Assembly (NCBI GenBank): GCA_025936115.1
Contig: JAICTZ010000025.1
Location: 1-64,000 of the forward strand
Source of the DNA: Polyangiaceae bacterium
GTDB taxonomy: Bacteria > Myxococcota_A > Polyangia > Polyangiales > Polyangiaceae
Length of the DNA stretch: 64,000 bases
Reading direction: 5' to 3'
Within the stretch, counting starts at the first letter, position 1, and every line of letters starts with the position of its first letter. Below the pieces are notes generated by a model, which was not told where the DNA came from, ran no database searches, and saw only the letters and a program-made list of their open reading frames with translations. Below, piece by piece: positions 34,764 through 43,662 of this stretch. The position numbers and the translations under genes are program-made.

Positions 34764-37028
34764 TCAGCTCTTCGCGGGCTCTCTGCGGTCCTGCCCGTAG
34801 GTGCCGTAATACTTGTACGGATAGCCCTCGCTCGTCGAAGTAACGGCGTTCATGATGAAGCCCGGCAGCGCGCCGCCTACGTCGCTCAGCGCGCGCAAAG
34901 CCCGGCGAGCAGCGTCGCGGCGCGTGCGGCGCGCGCGCACGACGAGCAGCGTCGCGTCGACGCGGGTCGAGATCACGACCGAGTCGGTCACGACGCATGC
35001 GGGCGGGCTGTCGATCACGACGCGATCGAAGCGGCTTTGGAGCTCGAGCAGCAGCCGACCGAACGCTTCACTGTGCATCAAATCCGCGGGGTTCGGCGGC
35101 GTGGGACCTGCGGGCAGCACCCACAGGTTCGTCGCTTCCGTCTTGATCAGCGCCTCGTCGAGCCGGCTCGGATCGAGCATCGCCACCGTGACTCCCGGCT
35201 CCATCGGACTGTCGAATAGCGTGTGCACGCGCGGCCGCCGCAGATCGCAATCGACGAGGCATACGCGCTGGCCGGTCTGGCTCATCGCGATCGCGATCGA
35301 AGCGGCCACCATGGTCTTACCCTCCGCGGGACCTGGGCTCGTGACGAGCAGCGTCTTGTACGGACGGTCCGGCGAGGTAAGAAGGAGGTTCGTGCGGATG
35401 GCGCGCGCGGCTTCGGCGGCCGCGCTCTTCGGATAGTGGTGCACGAGGAGCTCCGGCACGATGCGGTCGATCGCCGGGTCCGGCCGGTGACTGTGCTTCT
35501 TGTCGCCTTCCTGGGAGTAGCGGCCGTAATAGAGCGCGGCCAGACCCACGCGACTGGCGACGTCGGGCAGCGAGCCGATCGACGGAATGCCGAGCTCGCG
35601 CTCGACGTCTTCGGGATCGCGGACGGTACGATCGAGTAACTCGCGTCCGACGGCGAAGCAGAGCCCGACGAGCAAGCCGAGCGCCGCTCCGAGCGCTAGG
35701 TTGAGCGCGGGCCGAGGCAGGATCGGCGCGGTCGGCTGGAGCGGCCGATCGAGCACGCGCACGTTGTTGAACGGCATCAACTTCGACAGGCCGCTCTCGG
35801 TCGAGCGCTCGAGCACGACGCCGAAGACGTGCTCGGTGTTGTCCTTCGAGCGCCGGAGCCGCGCGTAGCGCACCTCGTTCAGGTTCAGGTCCATCGCCTG
35901 CGCCTTCGACGTCTCGTACAGCCGCGTGACGCCCGCGAGCTCGCGCCGCACGGCGTCGAGATCGGCCGCGCAGCCCTTGCGGATGTTGTCGAGCTCCCCG
36001 AGCAGCGCATTGCGCGACGAGACCAATGCCACCTCCGCTGCCTGAACGTCGGGATGGTTTTCACCCTTGCCGAGCGCCGACAAGCGGAGCAGCTCCTTTT
36101 GCGCATCGATGTAGCTCGTGCGCAAGGAGCTGAGCAGGGTGTCGCCGAGCAGCTCGCTCTGCGGGAGTGCCGACGGATTGCTGCTGTCGATGGCCTGCAA
36201 CACGGCGAGCCGCGCCGCGACGCGTTCCTGCCGCGCCTTGAGCTCCGTGAGCGCTGAGTTGAGCTGCTGGATCTCGGCGCGCAGCATGTTCGACTGATCG
36301 TCGAACGAGACGCTGAGCAGGTTGTTTTTGCGCTTGAAATCGTGGAGGTCCATCTCCTGCGACTCGAGCTCGGCCTTGAGTTTGACGAGCTGCGTGTCGA
36401 GCCACTCCGCGCGCTGGCTAGCCGAATCGAGCGTGCGATCGAGATTCTGCTCGACGTACTCGTCGACGAGTGTGGCCACGATACGTTGCGCGCGCGCGGG
36501 ATCGGCGTCTTGATAGCTGACGCGCGTGAGACGGCTGTCGAGCACTGGCTTCACGTCGAGTCGGCCGCGCAGGATCTCGGCCGCGGTCTCGACCGGAACT
36601 TCCGCTTTACTCGGCGCGCCGCCGCGCGTGTTCGCGACGAAACCGTGATCGCGGTTGAGCCCGAGCTTGCGCACTACCGCTTCGGCGATCTTGCGCGACG
36701 TGAGGACCTGGTGCTGGGTCGCGAAGTACTCCTGGTTGCTCCAGTAGCTCTCCGGACCTGTCTGCGTTCCAAGCTGATTGCCGAGCGGCATCAGCGGCTG
36801 CGGGTCGAGCTGAACGGTTGCGACGGCCTGATAGATCCGCGTAAGGCGTGAGGTATAGAGCGAGGCGCCGAGCGCGAAAGCAGCCACGGCGAGTACGACC
36901 AAGAACCAGTTCTTTCGCAGCGCGCGCGCGAGCAGCTCCATACTGAAGCCGCCCTCCTCGGGCAATGCCTGGGTAGAAGGTGACACGAACGCGCGTGAAG
37001 GGGGCGGGATCAGAGAAGGCTGACTCAT
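34764..37028 (-). CDS. Wzc-like polysaccharide co-polymerase with bacterial tyrosine kinase domain
   Basis: 754-aa inner-membrane protein controlling chain length and export. Architecture: TM1 (about 40-58), periplasmic Wzz domain with coiled coil (about 200-400), TM2 (about 441-462), then a cytoplasmic BY-kinase. The kinase has Walker A PGPAEGKT (565-572), Walker A' with Asp593/Asp595 in LVDCDLRRPR, and Walker B VIDSPP. The C-terminus carries the autophosphorylated-type tyrosine cluster YPYKYYGTYG. Sensor and kinase are on one polypeptide, as in proteobacterial Wzc. Its ATG overlaps the stop of the WecA-like gene by 4 bp, so initiation and length control are co-expressed. Confidence 0.93.
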   Translation of the reverse strand: MSQPSLIPPPSRAFVSPSTQALPEEGGFSMELLARALRKNWFLVVLAVAAFALGASLYTSRLTRIYQAVATVQLDPQPLMPLGNQLGTQTGPESYWSNQEYFATQHQVLTSRKIAEAVVRKLGLNRDHGFVANTRGGAPSKAEVPVETAAEILRGRLDVKPVLDSRLTRVSYQDADPARAQRIVATLVDEYVEQNLDRTLDSASQRAEWLDTQLVKLKAELESQEMDLHDFKRKNNLLSVSFDDQSNMLRAEIQQLNSALTELKARQERVAARLAVLQAIDSSNPSALPQSELLGDTLLSSLRTSYIDAQKELLRLSALGKGENHPDVQAAEVALVSSRNALLGELDNIRKGCAADLDAVRRELAGVTRLYETSKAQAMDLNLNEVRYARLRRSKDNTEHVFGVVLERSTESGLSKLMPFNNVRVLDRPLQPTAPILPRPALNLALGAALGLLVGLCFAVGRELLDRTVRDPEDVERELGIPSIGSLPDVASRVGLAALYYGRYSQEGDKKHSHRPDPAIDRIVPELLVHHYPKSAAAEAARAIRTNLLLTSPDRPYKTLLVTSPGPAEGKTMVAASIAIAMSQTGQRVCLVDCDLRRPRVHTLFDSPMEPGVTVAMLDPSRLDEALIKTEATNLWVLPAGPTPPNPADLMHSEAFGRLLLELQSRFDRVVIDSPPACVVTDSVVISTRVDATLLVVRARRTRRDAARRALRALSDVGGALPGFIMNAVTSTSEGYPYKYYGTYGQDRREPAKS

Positions 37029-38542
37029 GGACGGCTGATTCCGGAGATGGCGACGACGGCCGCCGGCGGTTCACTAGGGATTGGATCTGGGAGCGGCGCC
37101 GGCGCGAGCTCGCTCCGACAACGAGCGAAGGCCCGCGCGAGCCCATCAGCAACGAGCTGAAGCAAGACGCACGCTTGTAGCGTGGGATCACCGTCGTCAA
37201 CGTGCCACACGAACTCGATCTCGGCCCGCGCGACGCCATCCGGTCCCACGGGATAGGACCGTCGGACCGTCGCCGCCGGGACGGACGCGGTTTCAGGAAG
37301 CCGGTAGACCACGCGACCGGAAGAGCGGAGCTCGATCGCCGAACACCCCGCATCACCCAGCGTTCGGCGCAGTAGCCGGAAGGCGTCACCCTCGTCATCG
37401 GCAGTCTGCAATCCAGATAACAGGTCCGGGATCGCACGCCGAAGCCGCTCGGTAAGCGCATCGTAGATCCGTGCTTCGCTGCGGCCGCGGCGATTCAAAT
37501 AGTCGAAGTAGCCCGTCACGCGCATCAGACCCAAGATGACGAGCGCCGCGGCGACGATGGCCGTGCCGTTCACCCAGTTGCCACCGAAGGAAAGGAGCAA
37601 CGCGCAGGCAGCAAACGCGACCGAAACCGCATAGAGTACGATCACGGCGCGGCGATGCGTGAGCCCGAGCTCGAGGAGCCGGTGGTGGATGTGACCGCGA
37701 TCGGGCGAGAGCAGCGGCCGCTTCTCGAGAAAGCGACGCAGCATCGAGAAGAGGGTGTCGAAGATCGGCAGGCCGAGCGCCGCCATCGGCACGAGCAGGG
37801 ACACGGCGGTCGAAGTCTTCTGCTGCACCGAGCCGACAAGCGAGGTGGTCGCGAGCACGAAGCCGAGGAAGTAACTCCCCGAATCGCCCATGAACACCCG
37901 AGCGGGGCTGAAGTTGTAGAACAAAAATCCAACGAGGACGCCCATGAGCGCCGACAGACTCAGCGCGATCAAAAGGGAACCTGCATTCACGGCCACGATG
38001 AAGCCGGTCAGAGCAGCGAACAGGCTGACGCCCGCGGCAAGCCCGTCCAAGCCGTCGATGAGATTGACGGCATTGGTGATGCCGACGATCCAGAGCACCG
38101 TCACCGGCACCGCGAAGACCCCCATTGACAGCGTACCTACGAAAGGCAGGTAAATCGCGTCGATCCGTACGCCGCAGGAGTAGGCGAACACGCTCACGAC
38201 CATCTGTGCGGCAAGCTTGGTGTGGGCGCGTAGGCCGCGAATGTCATCCACGGCACCGACACCGCACAGCAGGACGGCGCCGATGAGAATGCCCATGAAT
38301 TGCGTGGTCGAACGCTCGATGGTCTCGGTGCCGAGTCCGCGGAGCGGCAAGAACGCAAGCAGTGCCAGGCACCAGCCGAGAGCCAGCGCAACTCCACCGA
38401 ACCGCGGGATCCGACCTTCGTGAATGTGGCGGCTGCCGTTGCGGGCGACGATCCCCCGCGCGAACGCAATGCGGCGCCCGAGCGGCGTCAGTAATGAGCT
38501 GCCGATCAGAGCGAGAAAGAACGTCGCAAGGAAGCTCTTCAA
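37025..38542 (-). CDS. WecA/MraY-type undecaprenyl-phosphate sugar-1-phosphate transferase with extra C-terminal domain
   Basis: 505-aa polyprenyl-phosphate N-acetylhexosamine-1-phosphate transferase, which puts the first sugar on the lipid carrier. Motifs: ARNGSRHIHEGRIPRFGG, the metal-binding DDIRGL loop, TNAVNLIDGLDGLAAG, RVFMGDSGSYFLGF and the HIHHRLLELGLTHRRAV loop. About eleven TM segments end near residue 350. The last ~150 residues are soluble and not part of WecA (from IYDALTERLRRAIPDLL onward); they look GAF-like (AIELRSSGRVVYRLPE). TTG start at 38542 preceded by GAGAAAGGGA. First gene of an operon with the Wzc-like gene. Confidence 0.9.
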   Translation of the reverse strand: MKSFLATFFLALIGSSLLTPLGRRIAFARGIVARNGSRHIHEGRIPRFGGVALALGWCLALLAFLPLRGLGTETIERSTTQFMGILIGAVLLCGVGAVDDIRGLRAHTKLAAQMVVSVFAYSCGVRIDAIYLPFVGTLSMGVFAVPVTVLWIVGITNAVNLIDGLDGLAAGVSLFAALTGFIVAVNAGSLLIALSLSALMGVLVGFLFYNFSPARVFMGDSGSYFLGFVLATTSLVGSVQQKTSTAVSLLVPMAALGLPIFDTLFSMLRRFLEKRPLLSPDRGHIHHRLLELGLTHRRAVIVLYAVSVAFAACALLLSFGGNWVNGTAIVAAALVILGLMRVTGYFDYLNRRGRSEARIYDALTERLRRAIPDLLSGLQTADDEGDAFRLLRRTLGDAGCSAIELRSSGRVVYRLPETASVPAATVRRSYPVGPDGVARAEIEFVWHVDDGDPTLQACVLLQLVADGLARAFARCRSELAPAPLPDPIPSEPPAAVVAISGISRP

Positions 38543-38677
38543 AACCGCATTTCCCTTTCTCGGTCGTTTCGTTGCCGCTCAGCGACCTCTCATTCGCGAG
38601 CCGGCGGAACTTTAGGCCTTATCCCCGCTCTACGTCGAGAATGGCAATACGCCTCACGCAGAACGACCGGCCGGCCT

Positions 38678-39802
38678 TCAGCGGGCCGGGAATCCAGCAC
38701 GTCGCTCGAGCGCGTGGTTGTACGTGGAAACCAGCTCTTCGGCCGCTCGAGACCAGCTCAAATTACTTGCGAGGGTGACGGCGGCAGTCGCGACACGAAC
38801 GCGAAACGAATCGTCATCGAGCAAACGCGCCACAGCTGACTTCGTTTCGCTCGCTGCACCGAAGGGCACGATCAGCCCATTCTGGCCGTCGCGGATCAGG
38901 TCGGCGCCAGCGCCAGTCCATGTGGTGACGACCGCGAGGCCGCGCGCCATGGCCTCGCTCACGACGATGCCGAACCCTTCGTAGCGCGTGGGGAATAGCA
39001 GCACGGCAAAGCTCTCGAGACGCGCCGCGAGCTCGCGCGGGGTGAGCGAGACCTCGACGTGAATGCGCGAGCGCACACGTTCATCGAAGTGGCCGAGCAG
39101 CGCGGGGGCCGGCATGCCCACGCCGAACAGCGTGAGCTCGAGGTCGGGACGCTCGAGCATGAGCTCCGACATCACTCGGGAAACTATGTCCTTGCCCTTG
39201 CGATGAAGGAAACTACCGACGAAGGCCACGTCGCGGCGCGCCTCGAGCGCCGCACCGTGCATGAAGAACTCGTCGACGCCCGGGTTGATGCCCCTCACCC
39301 CATCCTCGGTCTTCCAACCGCGCCGCACCACTTCCGCTGCGTCGGCGCGCGACAGGAAGACGGCCACGTCGGACAGCCTGATCGCGCTCCGTTCCCAGCG
39401 ACAGATGATCTGGTCTTGATAGAGACGGCTCACGAGGCGCCGCACGGGACTTTGGCGCCCCGGATCTTCGGCCGCGACCGCGAGATCCCAGAGGCCGTTC
39501 GAGTGGGCCACGAGCGCCTGCCGCGGCCGGCGCGCCCGCGCGTAGCGAAAATAAGCGACGCCATCGCCGCCCGAAACGTCGACGATATCGGCGGTCTTTG
39601 CGTATTTCTCGAGCGCCCAGGCCATGCGAAGCGGCGTCGATAGCTCGGCCGCCCGGCCTCGCGGCGCCGCCGGCAGCTCTTCCGCGAAGAGCGTGACGAG
39701 GTCGATACCCAGCCGCCGAAGCTCGGGCTCGAGGCGGAGCGGGGTGCGCGCGGAACCGAGCCTTTCGTCACGTGGGAAGTTCGAGGCGAGAACGACTCTC
39801 AT
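38678..39802 (-). CDS. Glycosyltransferase family 4
   Basis: 374-aa GT4-like protein. ATG at 39802 gives MRVVLASNFPRDERLGSART. C-domain: VRGINPGVDEFF, DVAFVGSFLHRKGKDIVS, and the E-x7-E motif in YEGFGIVVSEAMARGLAVV. Convergent with nothing nearby; it lies upstream of the WecA-Wzc operon on the same strand with a 135-bp gap that probably carries that operon's promoter. Donor sugar unknown. Confidence 0.87.
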   Translation of the reverse strand: MRVVLASNFPRDERLGSARTPLRLEPELRRLGIDLVTLFAEELPAAPRGRAAELSTPLRMAWALEKYAKTADIVDVSGGDGVAYFRYARARRPRQALVAHSNGLWDLAVAAEDPGRQSPVRRLVSRLYQDQIICRWERSAIRLSDVAVFLSRADAAEVVRRGWKTEDGVRGINPGVDEFFMHGAALEARRDVAFVGSFLHRKGKDIVSRVMSELMLERPDLELTLFGVGMPAPALLGHFDERVRSRIHVEVSLTPRELAARLESFAVLLFPTRYEGFGIVVSEAMARGLAVVTTWTGAGADLIRDGQNGLIVPFGAASETKSAVARLLDDDSFRVRVATAAVTLASNLSWSRAAEELVSTYNHALERRAGFPAR

Positions 39803-39945
39803 GCGCAGGCGCCGGGAACGTAGCCTCGAGCGCGCCCGCGCGTCACCGAAAAGTTTGGCCGGACACGCCACGGATCGGCACCTGCTTCACGGACGCGAAG
39901 TAGTGCTAGAGAACGCTCCGACCCTTGCCGAGAACGAGTCACAGC

Positions 39946-41073
39946 ATGGTGATCGTCACGGGTGACTTCGTGAAGACGGGGGGGATGGATCGCGCCAATT
40001 ACGCGCTCGCCGATTACGTGAACCGCGAAGGCTATGCCGTCGAGCTCGTGGGTCACCGCGCGGCGCCGGAGCTCACCGAGCGACCGAACGTCACGTTCCG
40101 CCGTGTCCCGAAGCCACTCGGCTCGTACGTGCTCGGCGATCCACTGCTTTCACGCGCCGGGCGGCTTGCGGTGCGCGCCGGCACGCAGCGTGGAGCCGTC
40201 AGCGTCGTCAACGGCGGAAACTGCCCAGTACGCGCGGTCAATTGGGTGCACTACGTTCACGCGGCGTACGTCCCCGAGCTCGGACGTTCGGCGCGCAGCG
40301 TGCGCCAGTTCGTCTACGGCGTACACGCGCGCCGGCAGGAGCGGCTCGCGATGGCGCGTGCCGAGCTCGTGATCACGAATTCGGCCGCAACCCGCAGAGC
40401 CGTCGTGGAAAAGCTCGGCGCTGATCCGAACAAGACGTTCGTCGTGTACTTGGGAATCGATGCGCAAGCCTTCGCTCCGGAAGACGCCGAGCGGCGCGCA
40501 CGGGCGCGGGCGGAGCTCAGCGTCGGGGGACGGCCGGTCGTCGCCTTCGTCGGCGCACTCGGCGATCGGCGTAAGGGCCTCGACACCGTTTTCGAGGCCT
40601 GGCGCATGCTGTGCCGAAACTCGTCCTGGGACGTCGATCTCGTGGTGGTCGGTGCGGGAACCGAGCTCGATGCCTGGCGCGCTCGCGCGCTGCGCGCCGG
40701 TCTCGGCGAGCGCTTTCGCCTGCTCGGTTTCCGGCGCGACGTATCGTGGGTACTCGCCGGCGCCGAGGCGCTCGTCGCGCCCACGCGTTACGAACCGTTC
40801 GGCGTCGGCGTGCTCGAAGCCATCGCCAAGTCGCTGCCGGCCATCGTCTCGGCCGACGCCGGCGTCGCCGAGCTCTATCCTCCGGAGCTCAGCCACCTCT
40901 TGCTGCGCGATCCGGAGAGCGCGAGCGAGCTCGTAGACAAGCTCACGACTTGGCGCTCACGACAGGGCGAAGCCGCCGTTGCCATGCGCGCATTTTCGGA
41001 GCGCGTGCGAGCCCGCGATTGGGACGCGATGGCCAAAGACATCGTCGCTCTGATCGCCGCGCACGCGAGCTGA
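39946..41073 (+). CDS. Glycosyltransferase family 4
   Basis: 375-aa GT4 enzyme. ATG 39946 (MVIVTGDFVKTGGMDRANYA) preferred over the TTG at 39925. The N-domain has the K-T-G-G-M-D loop typical of GT4 nucleotide-sugar transferases. C-domain: VVYLGIDAQAF, VVAFVGALGDRRKGLDTVF and the YEPFGVGVLEAIAKSLPAI E-x7-E segment. It stands alone on the + strand, convergent with the SGNH gene. Confidence 0.88.
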   Translation: MVIVTGDFVKTGGMDRANYALADYVNREGYAVELVGHRAAPELTERPNVTFRRVPKPLGSYVLGDPLLSRAGRLAVRAGTQRGAVSVVNGGNCPVRAVNWVHYVHAAYVPELGRSARSVRQFVYGVHARRQERLAMARAELVITNSAATRRAVVEKLGADPNKTFVVYLGIDAQAFAPEDAERRARARAELSVGGRPVVAFVGALGDRRKGLDTVFEAWRMLCRNSSWDVDLVVVGAGTELDAWRARALRAGLGERFRLLGFRRDVSWVLAGAEALVAPTRYEPFGVGVLEAIAKSLPAIVSADAGVAELYPPELSHLLLRDPESASELVDKLTTWRSRQGEAAVAMRAFSERVRARDWDAMAKDIVALIAAHAS

Positions 41074-41145
41074 GGCGAGCGCGCCGGGGCGTCCCTCCGG
41101 CTGCGAGATCGTCCGCCGGCGTGCCTCGGCAACGCTTCGCGCGGC

Positions 41146-42159
41146 CTATTGGACAAGCGCGCCATGCGCCAACGCGTGCCCCAGATCTTCGGAGAACCGG
41201 TGCGCCCCCGTCGCGTTCAGGTGCAAAAAATCGGCGAACATTGCGGCGCTCAGCCAAGCTCGATGCGTCATGTCAACGAACGTTCCACCACGTCGCGTGA
41301 CTCGCTCGCGAAACCACGCGAGGTAGCGCTGCCCCACCTCCGAGTCGGTCACCGTGCGGCGGTAGCCCTCGGGCATCGGCAACTCGACCACGACGAGGTG
41401 AGCACCCGCGTCGTGTACGCGCCGTTCGATGTCGGCATAGTCGGCATCGAGTCGTGCTTCCTCGGGTTTGGCCAAGGTCTGCGCCAGCCGTCGCTGAGCC
41501 GTCGCTTGCATTTTGCCGGCGAGCGCGGCCATGTCCACCCCGGCACCGAAAGCATTCGTCTCTTTCGGTCGCCCGAGCAGGCGATCTTGAACGGTTTGGA
41601 CCTTCTGCCAAATCAGCGAGTCATAAGTGCCGAAGCCGCTCTTGCGAGCGAGAAGGAAGCGTAGACCCGAGTCGAACTCGCGCACGTCCGCGCCCGGAAA
41701 GCGCGGATACAGGCGGCTGAGATCGCTTGCGTCGGACCAGGCGAGGTTGATGACTGCATTGCCAGTGAAGCTCGAAGGATCGCGCGGCGCCTCGGCGGGG
41801 ATCAACGTATCCTCGCTCACACCGAGAACGAGCGTATTCGGCTTGCCGCCGCGCCGGAGGTATTCGCGCACGGCGACTCTGATGCCGTTGATGTCGAGTG
41901 CGCCAATGGCAATGCTCGCGGCGCATTCGGTGCGACCCGCGTCGCGGAGTGCTTGCGTGAAGTCGCCGAGGTCAACGCCGGCCACCATGCGCGAGTCGCC
42001 GGCAGCAACGATGCAGCCGGCCCCGGCGGCGACTGCCGCCCGCATGCGCTGCTCCGGAATGAAGTGGTCGGGGGCGTAACGGGCGAGTGCTCGATCGCAC
42101 GCGACGACCGAAAGGAAAAAGACGACGAACGCGAAGCGTAACGACGTGAGCGGTAACAT
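41146..42159 (-). CDS. SGNH/GDSL-like periplasmic protein of an O-acetylation module
   Basis: 337-aa protein with an N-terminal membrane anchor or signal (LRFAFVVFFLSVVACDRALA). SGNH block I is GDSRMVAGVDL with the candidate nucleophile Ser, and block V is FADFLHLNATGAHRFSEDL with the Asp-x2-His pair. HLVVVELPMPEGYRR resembles the DltD/AlgJ/AlgX-type acetyl-transfer partners. It is the last gene of an MBOAT-small protein-SGNH operon: its ATG overlaps the stop of the 55-aa gene by one base (TGATG). Likely accepts acetyl groups exported by the MBOAT and transfers them to the glycan; this is inference from family and order. Confidence 0.82.
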   Translation of the reverse strand: MLPLTSLRFAFVVFFLSVVACDRALARYAPDHFIPEQRMRAAVAAGAGCIVAAGDSRMVAGVDLGDFTQALRDAGRTECAASIAIGALDINGIRVAVREYLRRGGKPNTLVLGVSEDTLIPAEAPRDPSSFTGNAVINLAWSDASDLSRLYPRFPGADVREFDSGLRFLLARKSGFGTYDSLIWQKVQTVQDRLLGRPKETNAFGAGVDMAALAGKMQATAQRRLAQTLAKPEEARLDADYADIERRVHDAGAHLVVVELPMPEGYRRTVTDSEVGQRYLAWFRERVTRRGGTFVDMTHRAWLSAAMFADFLHLNATGAHRFSEDLGHALAHGALVQ

Positions 42160-42326
42160 CAGAAATCCACGTAGACGAACTTGGTGAAGCGCCCCGCGAA
42201 GGCCAGCGTCAGGAGCAACAGCACGAGCCACCAGAGCCCGAGCGCGACGGCACGCCCCCGAGAGTTCACGGGTGCTGGTCGCGCTCCACCGAGCTGCTCG
42301 AGCCAGAAGACGAGGCGGTCCATCAT
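42159..42326 (-). CDS. 55-aa single-TM protein between MBOAT and SGNH genes
   Basis: Small ORF of 55 codons starting MMDRLVFWLEQLGG at 42326. It has an amphipathic N-terminus, a short linker, one strong TM helix (ALGLWWLVLLLLTLAFAGRF) and the C-terminal tail TKFVYVDF. It is locked between its neighbours: start overlapping the MBOAT stop by 4 bp, stop sharing a base with the SGNH ATG. Small membrane proteins ending in a similar FIYFQF-like tail occur beside MBOAT O-acyltransferases (DltX-like in the dlt operon); the functional analogy is inference. The short length and perfect coupling argue that it is a real gene. Confidence 0.75.
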   Translation of the reverse strand: MMDRLVFWLEQLGGARPAPVNSRGRAVALGLWWLVLLLLTLAFAGRFTKFVYVDF

Positions 42327-43495
42327 GCGAGACCGAAGATGCGCTCGAGAGCGAAGACGGCGCGCGGAAGATCCATGCTGAAGAAGGCCCAGCCGAGGTT
42401 CACGGCGAGGAACGTCGTAGGAATCGCGACGATGCTCGGCAGCTTGAAGCCCGAACTCGTCCAGGTGCGATGTAACGCGAGCAACGCGCCGTGCCACAGC
42501 CCCCACACGATGAAGTTGTAGGCAGCGCCATGCCAGAGACCGGATACTCCGAAGGCCACGAGCAGGTTCAACGCCGTGCGGCCGCGCCCGCGGCGCGAGC
42601 CGCCGAGCGGGATATAGACGTAATCGCGAATCCAGAACGATAGCGAGATGTGCCAGCGGCGCCAAAACTCGGAGATGTTCCGACTGGCGTAGGGCCAGTC
42701 GAAGTTTTCCGGAATGCCGAGGCCAAAGAGATAGCCGCTGCCAATCGCGATGTCGGAGTAACCCGAAAAATCGAAATAGATTTTGCCGCCGTAAGCGAGG
42801 ACCCACAACATGATCTGCGGCCCCGAAGCGACATAGAGTTTCGGCGTGGCGAGTTGATCGGCGAAGAGCGTGAAGGTGTCCGCCAATGCGTGCTTCTTCA
42901 CGAGACCGGCCAGGATGCGGGTCACTCCCCGGGTCGCGAGCTCGGGGTCGAAGCGTGCGCCGCGCAGCTTCGGGAGAAAGTCCTGAATGCGCTTGATGGG
43001 CCCGGCTACCATCGAGGGGAAGAACAGGATGAACGCGGCGTATTCGCGCAGACTCACGCGGCCAATCTTGCCGAGGTAAGTGTCGGCCGCGAAGTGAATG
43101 AACTCGAACGTGAAGAAGCTCACACCGAGCGGCAAGATCCAGCGGACGAGCGGCGCGAGCGTCGGCAGGTGCGTGAAGCGCGCGAAGTCGTTGTAGCTGG
43201 CCGTCGCGAAGGTGAGGTACTTGAAGAAGAGTAGGATCGCGAGCGCCTGGAGGATGCCGAATAGACACCAGCGCGAGCCCTGGCGGTAGAGACGTGAGGT
43301 GAGGATTTCCCACCCGAACAACGAGACACAGAGCGCGCCCCAGAAACCGCCGAAGTGGAGGTAGCCGTAGTAAATGAAAAACGACGCGCCGAACGCGCTG
43401 ATGACCCAGGGCTTGAGCCGCGGCGGACTGCAGTGAAAAAGGACGACCGCTGGCAGTAGGAACAGGAGAAAATACGTGATCTCGTTGAAGATCAT
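42323..43495 (-). CDS. MBOAT-family O-acyltransferase (AlgI/DltB-like)
   Basis: 390-aa polytopic membrane protein with about ten hydrophobic segments. Family motifs: LPLGVSFFTFEFIHFAADTY, FPSMVAGPIKR, KIYFDFSGYSDIAIG, SEFWRRWHISLSFWIRDYVY and the catalytic-His region GLWHGAAYNFIVWGLWHG. AlgI and DltB move acetyl or D-alanyl groups across the membrane for polysaccharide modification. First gene of a three-gene O-acetylation operon. ATG at 43495. Confidence 0.93.
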   Translation of the reverse strand: MIFNEITYFLLFLLPAVVLFHCSPPRLKPWVISAFGASFFIYYGYLHFGGFWGALCVSLFGWEILTSRLYRQGSRWCLFGILQALAILLFFKYLTFATASYNDFARFTHLPTLAPLVRWILPLGVSFFTFEFIHFAADTYLGKIGRVSLREYAAFILFFPSMVAGPIKRIQDFLPKLRGARFDPELATRGVTRILAGLVKKHALADTFTLFADQLATPKLYVASGPQIMLWVLAYGGKIYFDFSGYSDIAIGSGYLFGLGIPENFDWPYASRNISEFWRRWHISLSFWIRDYVYIPLGGSRRGRGRTALNLLVAFGVSGLWHGAAYNFIVWGLWHGALLALHRTWTSSGFKLPSIVAIPTTFLAVNLGWAFFSMDLPRAVFALERIFGLA

Positions 43496-43662
43496 CGGTC
43501 AGCCCCCGCGGGGATGCGCGCGCGCTCGTGCCCGGTGACCGTCGGCATTGCAACGCCCTTGCTACAGTGTCCGCACGCGCCGCGCAAACGACGTCGAACG
43601 CTCGTCCGGCGTGCACCGACGCTCCCCATTTTCGCTCCGGAGTTGCGCCTCATCAGCGTCCT

